This document shows, piece by piece, positions 51,508-60,281 of a DNA stretch of 64,000 nucleotides. The notes beneath the pieces are model-generated. The model was not told where the DNA came from. It searched no databases and worked only from the letters and a program-made list of their open reading frames with translations. This stretch comes from Bacillus sp. OV166 (GTDB lineage Bacteria; Bacillota; Bacilli; Bacillales; Cytobacillaceae). The number at the start of each line of letters is the position of its first letter. The first letter of the stretch is position 1. The stretch covers positions 4,907,001-4,971,000 of the forward strand of contig NZ_FXWM01000001.1 of the NCBI RefSeq assembly GCF_900177675.1, given 5' to 3'. Made by a program: the position numbers and the translations under genes.

Positions 51508-54066
51508 TTATAAACCACATTTTAATTGAGCGCCGCAGTTTGCACAGGTATTGCAGCCACCCATTTCTTTTACTTTTCCAGTCCGGCAGACTGGGCAAGT
51601 GTTACCGACTTCAGAGCCGATCGTTACACTTGTTGAACGGAGTTCACTGATTGTATCAACAAGGACAACATGCTGCTTCGGTTTTTCATTAAAAATTGAT
51701 AATTGTTCATTCGTGTTTTCTTCAGCTTTTAGTGTTAGTACCTGAGAATCGCGTGAACCATCAACATAAACGGTTCCACCTTTTGCCCCGCCGCGGTACA
51801 AACGCTGATAAACTTTTTCGACCTGCTCTACGCTATAACCTTTTGGTGCGTTGACAGTTTTACTGATAGAACTATCTATCCAACGCTGGATGACACATTG
51901 AACATCCGCATGGGCTTCAGTGGAAAGCTCCATCGATGTAACAAACCAGTGCGGAAGATTGTTTTCATCTGCTTCTGGGTGCTGGTCCAAGTATTCTTTC
52001 ACAATATCCGCTTTAACTTCGATAAATTTACCGAGGCGTCCACTACGGAAATAAGAGAATGAGAAATAAGGCTCAAGTCCGGTGGAAACTCCAACCATGG
52101 TCCCTGTGGATCCAGTTGGTGCCACAGTTAGTAAATGCGAATTTCTAATTCCACTTTCTAAAATAGATTGGCGGACATCTTCGGGCATTTTTTTCATAAA
52201 TCCTGTATCAATGAAGGCTTGTCGTAATCGATTGGTATCTGCTGTTGTTTCACCAGTTAAGAATGGAAAACTTCCCTTTTCTTTTGCCAATTCAATTGAA
52301 GTTCTGTATGCAGTAGTTGCAATTATTTCAAATACTTGATCAACGAGTTCGTTTCCTTCTGGTGATCCATACTTCGTTTCACAATAAATCAGCATGTCAT
52401 GTAAGCCCATGACTCCAAGCCCCACACGTCTTTCACCAAGAGCCTGTTTTTTATTTTCTTCCAGGAAGTATGGAGTTGCGTTAATGACATTATCCTGCAT
52501 CCGTACACCCACAACTACTGTTTTCTTAAGCTTTTCAAAATCAACAGTTTTTGTGTCCTTATCAGCCATCTCAGCGAGATTGACAGCTGCAAGATTACAG
52601 ACGGAAAATGGTGCGAGAGGCTGCTCTCCACATGGATTTGTTGCAACAACTTGTTGTCCATATGCTTTTGCATTGGTCATGTCGTTTGCGTTATCGATAA
52701 AAAATATTCCCGGTTCAGCTGAGTAGGTCGCGCAAATATTGATTAGGTTCCAAAGTTCTTTTGCTTTGAACTTTTTGTACACTCGTACTTTATGCCCTTG
52801 TTTTTCCCACTCGCGAACGTCACCAACTTTATGCCATTCTTGGTTGTAAATCTCCATTTGCTCTTGATCATATTGTTCAACATACGGGAAGCGGAGTTCA
52901 TAGTCACTATCGGTTTCTACAGCTTCCATAAATTCCTTTGTTAAACAGACAGAGATGTTCGCACCTGTAAGGAACTCTGAATTGTGGACAGTATAATTAC
53001 CGCCAGTTAATAATTTCTCTTCTGCATCTGCGATAATGTTTTCATCAAATCCACCGAACCCAGGAATGTTTTTATAATTTACAATTCCTTGGTACATTGC
53101 AGTTTCCCTTAAAGTTAGAGGGGTAAACTTTAGCTTGTCTTTAGCAAGTTTTTTAATCGTTTCATCATTTGTATTTTCAATCAAGAATCGTAAAATTCTA
53201 GGATTTTGCATCTTAGAAATAATAAATTCAATAATGTCTGGATGCCAGTCGGACAACATGATCATCTGAGCTCCACGTCTTGATCCGCCTTGCTCAACCA
53301 AATGAGTCAATTTCGCAATATCATCCAGCCATGAAACCGATCCAGATGATTTACCATTGACGCCTCTAGCCAGTGTGTTTCTCGGTCTCAGCGTCGAGCC
53401 ATTTGTTCCAACACCGCCGCCTCGGCTCATAATCTCCATTACCTGTTTACGATGATCAGAGATACCTTCACGAGAGTCAGGAACAAACGGCATCACATAG
53501 CAATTAAAGTATGTTACATCAGTATCTGCCCCAGCTCCGTAAAGAACGCGACCTGCTGGAATGAAGTTCATGTTAACAAGCTCTTGATAAAATCTTTCAG
53601 TCCATTCTCTTCGCTTCTCTTCCGTCTTTTCTACAGAAGCAAGACCAGTAGCATTACGTTTCGCAATTTGCTCATAGAAGAGCTCCAAAGGCTTCTCAAT
53701 TACATCTAAGGATCTGACTATCACACCAGTACTAGCTTCTTCAGGATCATCGAGTACTCCCCTGAATTCCTCTTCGACTAAAACTTTCGCCTTTTTCTTT
53801 TCCCAGTCTATTTCCATAATGTAACCAAGACCACGAGCTGGAAATTTCGGATCTTCTTTAATAGTTAAAACAACAAAGTCGCCGTTTGTAAGAGTTATTT
53901 TTGCAGTATCTTTAAAGGTATAGCGGTCCAACATGACCAAACGAGAAACACCCTTGTGAGTTATTTTCATATCTGGGGTAACTGGATGCACCTGGGGGAA
54001 TAATTGAATATCCTCATTCAACCTTTCAAAATCAATATTCATTGTTTGTCTAAAAACTACAGACAT
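51508..54066 (-). CDS. nrdJ: Class II (adenosylcobalamin-dependent) ribonucleoside-diphosphate reductase
   Basis: Makes deoxyribonucleotides with or without oxygen, using B12 as radical generator. 852 residues. Radical/active-site core NPCGEQPLAPFSVCNLAAVNL, loop ATAPTGSTGTM-like segment (VAPTGSTGTMVGVSTGLEP), and a C-terminal zinc-finger-like region CPVCRTGKVKEMGGCNTCANCGAQLKCG typical of the NrdJ subtype. AAGGAG lies upstream of ATG 54066. Its promoter carries NrdR boxes. No cobalamin riboswitch seen. Not part of the B. subtilis gene order here. Confidence 0.95.
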   Translation of the reverse strand: MSVVFRQTMNIDFERLNEDIQLFPQVHPVTPDMKITHKGVSRLVMLDRYTFKDTAKITLTNGDFVVLTIKEDPKFPARGLGYIMEIDWEKKKAKVLVEEEFRGVLDDPEEASTGVIVRSLDVIEKPLELFYEQIAKRNATGLASVEKTEEKRREWTERFYQELVNMNFIPAGRVLYGAGADTDVTYFNCYVMPFVPDSREGISDHRKQVMEIMSRGGGVGTNGSTLRPRNTLARGVNGKSSGSVSWLDDIAKLTHLVEQGGSRRGAQMIMLSDWHPDIIEFIISKMQNPRILRFLIENTNDETIKKLAKDKLKFTPLTLRETAMYQGIVNYKNIPGFGGFDENIIADAEEKLLTGGNYTVHNSEFLTGANISVCLTKEFMEAVETDSDYELRFPYVEQYDQEQMEIYNQEWHKVGDVREWEKQGHKVRVYKKFKAKELWNLINICATYSAEPGIFFIDNANDMTNAKAYGQQVVATNPCGEQPLAPFSVCNLAAVNLAEMADKDTKTVDFEKLKKTVVVGVRMQDNVINATPYFLEENKKQALGERRVGLGVMGLHDMLIYCETKYGSPEGNELVDQVFEIIATTAYRTSIELAKEKGSFPFLTGETTADTNRLRQAFIDTGFMKKMPEDVRQSILESGIRNSHLLTVAPTGSTGTMVGVSTGLEPYFSFSYFRSGRLGKFIEVKADIVKEYLDQHPEADENNLPHWFVTSMELSTEAHADVQCVIQRWIDSSISKTVNAPKGYSVEQVEKVYQRLYRGGAKGGTVYVDGSRDSQVLTLKAEENTNEQLSIFNEKPKQHVVLVDTISELRSTSVTIGSEVGNTCPVCRTGKVKEMGGCNTCANCGAQLKCGL

Positions 54067-54183
54067 TAGAACAACTCCTTCTTAAAAAAAATCCACCTAT
54101 TGTGCTAAATCTAGCAGGTTTACGCTATATCTAGTTGGTTTGTATTTTTAGGTTATCATAGCCCACCTGAATAAATCAACTAA

Positions 54184-54233
54184 ATATCAATATATAGTAC
54201 CGAAAATATTTTCGACAACACTATATATTGTAT
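54184..54233 (-). promoter_or_regulatory. Paired NrdR boxes and nrdJ promoter
   Basis: ACACTATATATTGTAT (54218-54233) is a near-exact NrdR box, and ATATCAATATATAGTA (54184-54199) is a second, weaker one, about 33 bp apart (three helical turns). Between them is the perfect palindrome CGAAAATATTTTCG (54201-54214). On the minus strand TTGTCG (54216-54211) with a 16-bp spacer and TATATA form a plausible -35/-10 embraced by the boxes. The rest of the 341-bp gap is AT-rich; a degenerate pair ATCTAGCAGGTTTA/ATCTAGTTGGTTTG lies in the leader. Confidence 0.8.
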
Positions 54234-54376
54234 GTTAAGCAAACTATAATTATTTTGTCAAACTTAAAAAATAATAGATTTAAAAGTAATCAATAGCTTT
54301 TAATAGATTTTCGTCATAAAACAGGAAAATTCAACAAATTTCGCAGGTTGCTTCTTTACATTAATCGTTAAGGCAA

Positions 54377-54402
54377 CAAAAAAAGACGGCGAATTCGCCG
54401 TT
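54377..54402 (-). terminator. Terminator of lipM
   Basis: Minus strand: ACGGCGAATTCGCCGT self-complementary stem followed by CTTTTTTTGTTG. Confidence 0.88.
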
Positions 54403-54407
54403 TCAAA

Positions 54408-55244
54408 TTATCTTTTAAAATTCCATTCATCACTTTCATAGCGATCTTTTGCAATCTTTTCAACATAAGCTAGTTCTTCCTCGGTTAATTGATAAGGTTC
54501 AAGCTCAATATTTAGACCCTCAGCAAAGCCTTTATAAAAAGCTTCCTTTGCTTCCTCAAGTGAAATTCTTCTTGGACTAATGTTGTTGATAGCAACCGCT
54601 TTATCCTTAAATGCTTTTCTCATTCGTTCCTTAACTCTCTCACTTGGATATTTAAATAAACTAAATAGCTTTTCTTCATCCAAATCTAACAGAATGGAGC
54701 CGTGCTGTAGAATTACTCCCTTTTGTCTCGTTTGTGCACTGCCGGCAACCTTCCTGCCTTCCACCACAAGCTCATACCAGCTTGGAGCATCAAAGCATAC
54801 AGCAGAGCGAGGGTTTTTCAAAGCATCCCGTTCTTCTGCTGTTTTTGGGACAGCAAAATATGCCTCAAGTCCTAAATGGTGAAAACCCTTTAAAATTCCT
54901 TCAGAAATTACACGGTATGCCTCTGTAACAGAATTAGGCATTTCTGGATGTTCTTCAGAAACGATGACACTATAGGTAAGTTCATGCTCGTGCAGAACGC
55001 CGCGTCCTCCTGTAGGTCTTCTTACGAAACCTAATTGGTGTGCATTGACTGCTTCCATATCAATTTCTTTCTCTACTTTTTGAAAATAACCTACTGATAG
55101 CGTTGCCGGATCCCAGCCATAGAATCGAATAACTGGAGGAAATTTCCCTTCACTATGCCAATCAAGTAACGCTTCATCTAAAGCCATATTAAAAGATGGT
55201 AAACTATTTCCAGTATCAATAAAACGCCAAACTTCTTTTTTCAT
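54408..55244 (-). CDS. lipM: Octanoyltransferase LipM
   Basis: Transfers octanoate from acyl carrier protein to GcvH, the first step of lipoate assembly in Bacillus. 278 residues, the B. subtilis LipM length. Conserved RRPTGGRGVLHEHELTYSV near residue 75, the acyl-binding cysteine in SAVCFDAPSWYELV near 150, and VAGSAQTRQKGVILQHGSILL. Supports the lipoyl domains of BkdB and the glycine cleavage H protein. It is divergent from yqhL. Confidence 0.93.
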   Translation of the reverse strand: MKKEVWRFIDTGNSLPSFNMALDEALLDWHSEGKFPPVIRFYGWDPATLSVGYFQKVEKEIDMEAVNAHQLGFVRRPTGGRGVLHEHELTYSVIVSEEHPEMPNSVTEAYRVISEGILKGFHHLGLEAYFAVPKTAEERDALKNPRSAVCFDAPSWYELVVEGRKVAGSAQTRQKGVILQHGSILLDLDEEKLFSLFKYPSERVKERMRKAFKDKAVAINNISPRRISLEEAKEAFYKGFAEGLNIELEPYQLTEEELAYVEKIAKDRYESDEWNFKR

Positions 55245-55437
55245 TCTAAAACCTCATTTTTTTATAATTATCTCTTGTTTAAGTCTACCAAAATCTGATA
55301 TAGATTCAAAATAAGATGTTTCTGCTATAATTATTTAGGCAATATCAAAAGATTTTTTTGCATTCATCTTTATCTTTATCGGATTGACTTATATAATAAA
55401 TACTAGTGCAGGAAAGCTTGAAAGGAGCAAAAAAAAA

Positions 55438-55821
55438 TTGAGTTCACTTTATCCATTATTAATCATCATTGTAGCAGTTATCATTTATTCCGTTTTTACC
55501 TTTTTCTATCAGAAAAGAATTGTTAAAACGGTAACAGAAGAAGAGTTCCGTGCGGGGTACAGAAAGGCACAACTAATAGATGTTCGTGAAGCAAACGAAT
55601 TCGAAGGCGGCCATATTTTAGGAGCACGTAATATCCCAATGTCGCAAATGAAAATGCGCATGAAAGAAATCCGTTCTGATATGCCAGTATATTTGTATTG
55701 CCAGAGTGGAATGCGGAGTGGACGTGCAGCCCAATTCTTACACCGAAAAGGCTATCGAGACCTTACTCAGCTACAAGGCGGGTTCAAAAAATGGTCAGGT
55801 AAAGTAAAAGCTAAGAAATAA
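55438..55821 (+). CDS. yqhL: Membrane-anchored rhodanese-like protein YqhL
   Basis: Sulfurtransferase-like protein. 127 residues from TTG 55438: N-terminal transmembrane helix (about 4-24) and a rhodanese domain with active-site loop YCQSGMRSGRAAQFL, catalytic Cys present. TTG is preferred since AAAGGAG lies 10 nt upstream and B. subtilis YqhL has this length; the frame is open from 55384. Substrate unknown. Confidence 0.88.
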   Translation: MSSLYPLLIIIVAVIIYSVFTFFYQKRIVKTVTEEEFRAGYRKAQLIDVREANEFEGGHILGARNIPMSQMKMRMKEIRSDMPVYLYCQSGMRSGRAAQFLHRKGYRDLTQLQGGFKKWSGKVKAKK

Positions 55822-55830
55822 GAACTCATT

Positions 55831-55857
55831 AAAGGTTCCGGATTCGGAGCCTTTTTT
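55831..55857 (+). terminator. Terminator of yqhL
   Basis: AAAGGTTCCG/CGGAGCCTTT stem with GATT loop, then TTTTAA. Confidence 0.88.
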
Positions 55858-55881
55858 AATTTCAAAAACTGCTACACAAGA

Positions 55882-55915
55882 TAAAAGGTCAGATTATTTT
55901 TCGAATCTGACCTTT
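55882..55915 (-). terminator. Terminator of the gcv operon
   Basis: Minus strand: AAAGGTCAGATT/AATCTGACCTTT 12-bp stem with TTATC tail, 7 nt after the gcvPB stop. Confidence 0.82.
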
Positions 55916-55922
55916 CCATTTA

Positions 55923-57383
55923 TTAAGCTTCTTGGTATTTCAAAACTGGTTTACGGGCTGCTTTTGTTTCGTCCATCCGGCCGACCACTGTTGTATGTGG
56001 TGCTTCTTGAACGATTTCTGGATTTTCTTCCACTTCTTTAGCGATTTGGATCATAATATCGATGAACGAATCTAGTGTCTCTTTTGATTCGGTCTCAGTT
56101 GGTTCGATCATAATACACTCTTCCACATTTAATGGGAAGTAAATGGTTGGTGGGTGGTAACCAAAATCAAGCAGACGTTTCGCAATATCCAATGTACGAA
56201 CGCCTAATTTTTTCTGACGTCTTCCACTGAGTACAAACTCATGCTTACAATGTCTATCAAATGGTAGATCATAATATTCAGCAAGCCTTCTCATCATGTA
56301 GTTCGCATTTAATACAGCGTACTCTGTTACCGCTTTTAAGCCATCTGGTCCCATCGAGCGAATGTATGTGTAGGCACGAACATTGATCCCGAAGTTTCCG
56401 TAATATGGCTTCACACGGCCAATTGATTGCGGGCGGTCATAATCAAGGACATATTCTTCGCCTTGCTTTGTGATAATCGGCTTCGGTAAGAACGGGATAA
56501 GGTCTGCCTTCACCCCGACAGGCCCGGAACCAGGACCACCGCCTCCATGTGGGCCAGTGAATGTTTTATGAAGATTTAAGTGAACAACATCAAATCCCAT
56601 ATCCCCAGGTCTTGCTTTTGAAAGAACGGCGTTTAAGTTTGCTCCATCATAATAAAGCTTACCACCCGCTTCATGGACAATTTCAGCCAATTCAAGAATG
56701 TTTTCTTCAAATAGTCCAAGCGTATTCGGGTTGGTTAACATTAATGCAGCAGTATCTTCCCCAACAACCCTTCTTAAATCTTCAAGGTCGACAAGACCAT
56801 GTTCATTTGATTTAACGGTAATTGTTTCTAGACCAGCAATCGTAGCAGAAGCTGGGTTCGTACCATGAGCAGAATCAGGGACGATTACTTTTGTACGGTT
56901 CATATCACCGTTAGCCTCATGATAAGCACGGATCATCATTAATCCAGTCCATTCCCCATGAGCCCCTGCGGCAGGTTGCAAGGTCACTTCGTCCATACCT
57001 GTTATTTCGATTAAATGCTCCTGCAAATCGTATAAAAGTTCAAGAGCACCTTGAACAGAGCTTTCATCTTGTAGCGGATGGACATGTGCAAATCCGTTAA
57101 AACGCGCTACATTTTCGTTGATTTTCGGATTATATTTCATCGTACACGAGCCTAGTGGATAGAATCCTGAATCGACGCCATGATTTCTCCTCGAAAGGGC
57201 AGTGTAGTGGCGCATAATATCAAGCTCCGAAACTTCAGGAAGTTCAGGCTCTTCTGTACGAAGGTAACCATCAGGAAGGAGACCGCTGAGATCTAGTTCC
57301 GGTACATCCATTTCCGGCAGGCTGTAGCCGATGCGGCCTGGTGTGCTAAGTTCAAAAATGAGTGCCTGGTCTTGATTATGCAT
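55923..57383 (-). CDS. gcvPB: Glycine dehydrogenase (decarboxylating) subunit 2
   Basis: PLP-bearing half of the two-subunit glycine cleavage P protein. 486 residues. PLP lysine in HLNLHKTFTGPHGGGGPGSGPVG near residue 270; also the GSCTMKYNPKINE block near 90 and the AAGAHGEWTGL segment near 140. Its ATG overlaps the end of gcvPA by 8 nt. Works with GcvT, GcvH and E3 to cleave glycine to CO2, NH3 and methylene-THF. Confidence 0.96.
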   Translation of the reverse strand: MHNQDQALIFELSTPGRIGYSLPEMDVPELDLSGLLPDGYLRTEEPELPEVSELDIMRHYTALSRRNHGVDSGFYPLGSCTMKYNPKINENVARFNGFAHVHPLQDESSVQGALELLYDLQEHLIEITGMDEVTLQPAAGAHGEWTGLMMIRAYHEANGDMNRTKVIVPDSAHGTNPASATIAGLETITVKSNEHGLVDLEDLRRVVGEDTAALMLTNPNTLGLFEENILELAEIVHEAGGKLYYDGANLNAVLSKARPGDMGFDVVHLNLHKTFTGPHGGGGPGSGPVGVKADLIPFLPKPIITKQGEEYVLDYDRPQSIGRVKPYYGNFGINVRAYTYIRSMGPDGLKAVTEYAVLNANYMMRRLAEYYDLPFDRHCKHEFVLSGRRQKKLGVRTLDIAKRLLDFGYHPPTIYFPLNVEECIMIEPTETESKETLDSFIDIMIQIAKEVEENPEIVQEAPHTTVVGRMDETKAARKPVLKYQEA

Positions 57384-58722
57384 GGAAATCCCCCAATTCT
57401 TTCACTAGAGTATCAATTTCTTCCTTCGATCTTTGTTCTGTTACAGCAATCAGCATATGGTTAGCCAGTTCTGAATAATCACGCCCTAAATCATAGCCCC
57501 CAATTATTCCTTTTTGTAAAAGGTTTTGGTTGATTTCTTTTACAGGCTTAGTTAATTTCACAACGAATTCATTGAAGGAATGGCCATCATAAACAACTTC
57601 AAAGCCGGCTTCCTTGAAAGTATTTTTCGCATAATGAGCTTTTTGCAAGTTGGCCGCAGCCATTTCCCTGACACCTTTTTTACCAAGAGCGGTCATCGCT
57701 ACAGATGCAGCGAGTGCATTTAATGCCTGATTGGAACAAATATTTGATGTCGCTTTATCACGACGGATATGCTGTTCACGCGCTTGTAGTGTTAAGACAA
57801 AACCACGGCGCCCTTGGTCATCCGTTGTCTGTCCAACAAGACGGCCTGGAACTTTCCGCATTAACTTAGTAGTGACTGCAAAATATCCGCAGTGCGGTCC
57901 GCCAAAGGCAGTTGGGATCCCAAACGGCTGCGCATCACCAATAACGATGTCAGCACCAAAGTTACCTGGAGGTGTTAATACCCCAAGGGACAGTGGGTTA
58001 CTTGAAACAACAAACATGGACTTATTTGCATGAATGATTTCCTCAAGCTCTTTTAACGGCTCGACTCGCCCAAAGAAGTTTGGATATTGGACGATAACGG
58101 CTGCAACATCTTCATTAACGAGTCCTTTTAATGCTTCAAGATCTGTTACACCATCTTTGACTGGTACTTCAATCACATTGAGATACTGACCCTTTGCATA
58201 AGTTTTTAGAACATCACGTGATTCTGGATGTACAGCACTGGATACGACTATCGTTTTTCGTTTGGTATGGCCTGCACTAAGCATTGCTGCTTCAGCAAGA
58301 GCAGTTCCGCCATCATACATCGATGAGTTGGCAACATCCATTCCAGTTAACTCACAAATCATGGTTTGGAATTCAAAGATAGCTTGAAGTTCACCTTGTG
58401 AAATTTCTGGTTGATAAGGTGTATAAGCTGTATAAAATTCTGATCTAGAAATAACATGGTCGACAATTACAGGCATGTAATGGTCATAAACACCTGCACC
58501 TATAAAAGATACGTTTCTTTTCAGGTCAGCGTTCCGACTAGCCATCTTAAAAAGCTCTTTCATTAAGTCTGTTTCAGACTTTGCCGCTTTTATATTGTAC
58601 TCACCCTTAAATCTTACTTTCTCAGGGATATCGCTAAACAGTTCATCAATAGAGGAAACACCAATTGCCTCAAGCATAGTTTTCTTATCTTGTTCAGTCA
58701 TAGGTAAATAGCGATGTTTCAT
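57376..58722 (-). CDS. gcvPA: Glycine dehydrogenase (decarboxylating) subunit 1
   Basis: Other half of the heteromeric P protein. 448 residues, beginning MKHRYLPMTEQDKKTMLEAIG. Hallmarks: SFIGAGVYDHYMP, TAYTPYQPEISQGELQAIFEFQ near residue 105, SMYDGGTALAEA and GPHCGYFA. It lies 18 nt downstream of gcvT; the three genes form the gcvT-gcvPA-gcvPB operon behind a glycine riboswitch. Confidence 0.96.
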   Translation of the reverse strand: MKHRYLPMTEQDKKTMLEAIGVSSIDELFSDIPEKVRFKGEYNIKAAKSETDLMKELFKMASRNADLKRNVSFIGAGVYDHYMPVIVDHVISRSEFYTAYTPYQPEISQGELQAIFEFQTMICELTGMDVANSSMYDGGTALAEAAMLSAGHTKRKTIVVSSAVHPESRDVLKTYAKGQYLNVIEVPVKDGVTDLEALKGLVNEDVAAVIVQYPNFFGRVEPLKELEEIIHANKSMFVVSSNPLSLGVLTPPGNFGADIVIGDAQPFGIPTAFGGPHCGYFAVTTKLMRKVPGRLVGQTTDDQGRRGFVLTLQAREQHIRRDKATSNICSNQALNALAASVAMTALGKKGVREMAAANLQKAHYAKNTFKEAGFEVVYDGHSFNEFVVKLTKPVKEINQNLLQKGIIGGYDLGRDYSELANHMLIAVTEQRSKEEIDTLVKELGDFHA

Positions 58723-58740
58723 AAACCTAACTCCCTTCTG

Positions 58741-59847
58741 TTATTTCTTTTCTTTTTTATAAAAAGGTGTTGGAACTACAGTAGCTTTTAAACGTTTGCC
58801 GCGAATTTCAACTTCAACTTCGGATTCAATACCCGCAAATTCTGCATTGATTAGGGCAAGACCAATATTCCTCTTTAACGTGGGTGATTGCGTTCCAGTT
58901 GTAACCTCACCAATTAACTGATCACCTTTATATACAGGGTAGCCATGACGTGGAATCCCACGATCAATCATTTCGATTCCAACCAATTTTCTTGTTAAGC
59001 CCTTTTCTTTTTGTTGGATTAACGCTTGTTTCCCGATAAAGTCATCTTCTTTGTTTAATTTCACAGCGAAGCCAATTCCAGCTTCAAGTGGTGAAATTTC
59101 TGGAGATAGTTCTTGACCATAAAGCGCTAAAACTGCTTCAAAGCGAAGTGTGTCGCGTGACCCTAATCCACATGGGATTACTCCATCTTCTTTACCTGCA
59201 GTTAAAATGTCTCTCCAAAGGTCCACAACATCTTCTGCATCGCAATACACTTCAAAGCCATCTTCACCAGTATAACCAGTTCTTGATACAAGTGCCTTTT
59301 TTCCATTTAGGATTACATCTTGTTGGAATTTGAAAAAGCCAATTTGGCTTAAATCATTATCTCCCGCAAGCTTTTGCAATACTTTTTCCGCAAGTGGTCC
59401 CTGGATAGCCAGCTGTGCTGTTTTTTCCGATAAGTTTTCTAAAGAGACATCACCAGTTAAATGGTCTTCAAGCCATTTGTAATCTTTTTCAATATTTGAT
59501 GCGTTTACTACTAAAAGGTAATGATTGTCTTCAATCTTATATACAAGCAGGTCATCAACAGTACCGCCATTTTCATAACACATGGCTGTGTACTGGGCAC
59601 CTCCATTTTTTACTTTTGAAATGTCATTAGTCATCATTTTTTGTAAAAATGCTAAGCTATTAGTGCCTTTTACTTCTACTTCACCCATATGGGAAACATC
59701 AAATAATCCTGCACAAGAGCGAACAGCTTCATGCTCTTCTTTAATGCTAGAGAATTGGACCGGCAGTGCCCAACCTCCAAAATCAATGGTTTTTCCTCCC
59801 CATTCTTTATACACATCAAAAAGTGGAGTTCGTTTTAATTCAGACAT
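58741..59847 (-). CDS. gcvT: Glycine cleavage T protein (aminomethyltransferase)
   Basis: Transfers the methylene group from aminomethyl-lipoyl-GcvH to THF, releasing ammonia. 368 residues. N-terminal VRSCAGLFDVSHMGEV, folate-binding LLVVNASNIEKDYKWL, and GLGSRDTLRFEAVLALYGQEL near residue 230. First gene of the operon; its leader contains the glycine riboswitch. ATG 59847 with AGGAGG upstream. Confidence 0.96.
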   Translation of the reverse strand: MSELKRTPLFDVYKEWGGKTIDFGGWALPVQFSSIKEEHEAVRSCAGLFDVSHMGEVEVKGTNSLAFLQKMMTNDISKVKNGGAQYTAMCYENGGTVDDLLVYKIEDNHYLLVVNASNIEKDYKWLEDHLTGDVSLENLSEKTAQLAIQGPLAEKVLQKLAGDNDLSQIGFFKFQQDVILNGKKALVSRTGYTGEDGFEVYCDAEDVVDLWRDILTAGKEDGVIPCGLGSRDTLRFEAVLALYGQELSPEISPLEAGIGFAVKLNKEDDFIGKQALIQQKEKGLTRKLVGIEMIDRGIPRHGYPVYKGDQLIGEVTTGTQSPTLKRNIGLALINAEFAGIESEVEVEIRGKRLKATVVPTPFYKKEKK

Positions 59848-59894
59848 TCTTAATCCTCCTTCAATCTTTGGCGCAAATTATTCAATGGATAATG

Positions 59895-59943
59895 TAAAAA
59901 AGGACAGAAACCTCCTATGAAACGTAAGAAGGTCTCTGTCCTT
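59895..59943 (-). terminator. Expression-platform terminator of the glycine riboswitch
   Basis: Minus strand: AAGGACAGAGACC/GGTTTCTGTCCTT long stem followed by TTTTTAC. It starts at the 3' end of the second aptamer (CAAGGACAGAG), so ligand binding and terminator folding can compete. Confidence 0.85.
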
Positions 59944-60098
59944 GCACCTGAAAGTTTACCTAAAAAGGCTTTCCCCTTTGGTGGCTGCTTAAAGCTAGCA
60001 GCGCTCTCCAGAGCTGCGTCCTACAAGAGTTCTTTTGCCTGAGAGATTCACATTTCTGCTTGCTCCTTCGGCGCTACATAAGTAGTCTCTCCCCTTGT
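59944..60098 (-). ncRNA. Tandem glycine riboswitch (gcvT element)
   Basis: Minus strand: first aptamer GGGGAGAGACTAC...CGCCGAAGGAGCAAGC...AATCTCTCAGGCAAAAGAAC, then second aptamer CTCTGGAGAG...CACCAAAGGGGAAAGCC...AAACTTTCAGGTGCAAGG. The paired CGCCGAAGG / CACCAAAGG and CTCAGGCAAAAG / TTCAGGTGCAAGG cores are diagnostic of the cooperative two-aptamer form that activates gcv expression with glycine. Confidence 0.93.
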
Positions 60099-60108
60099 TA
60101 TCATTCGC

Positions 60109-60114
60109 ATTATA
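60109..60114 (-). promoter_or_regulatory. -10 element of the gcv operon promoter
   Basis: Minus strand TATAAT lies about 11 nt upstream of the first riboswitch nucleotide; the -35 region (near TATGAC) is weak. The remaining gap to yqhH (60115-60281) is AT-rich and must hold the yqhH promoter; no other structure is seen. Confidence 0.6.
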
Positions 60115-60281
60115 ATATTATCCAAATTGGTCATACTAATTATACTTATAAAATAAATTACCTTATTAAAATATTTAAAACATTCAAAGCTATTATTATC
60201 CTACCATTAAAATAATACATTGAGCAATAACTTTATTAGAAAAGCATATAGCTGGAAATTGAATAAAAAGGAGCTGGAACC

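Noticed and set aside
54067..54407. Adenosylcobalamin riboswitch upstream of nrdJ
   Set aside because: The gap is AT-rich and lacks a B12-box-like GCCACTG core and the required conserved stems.
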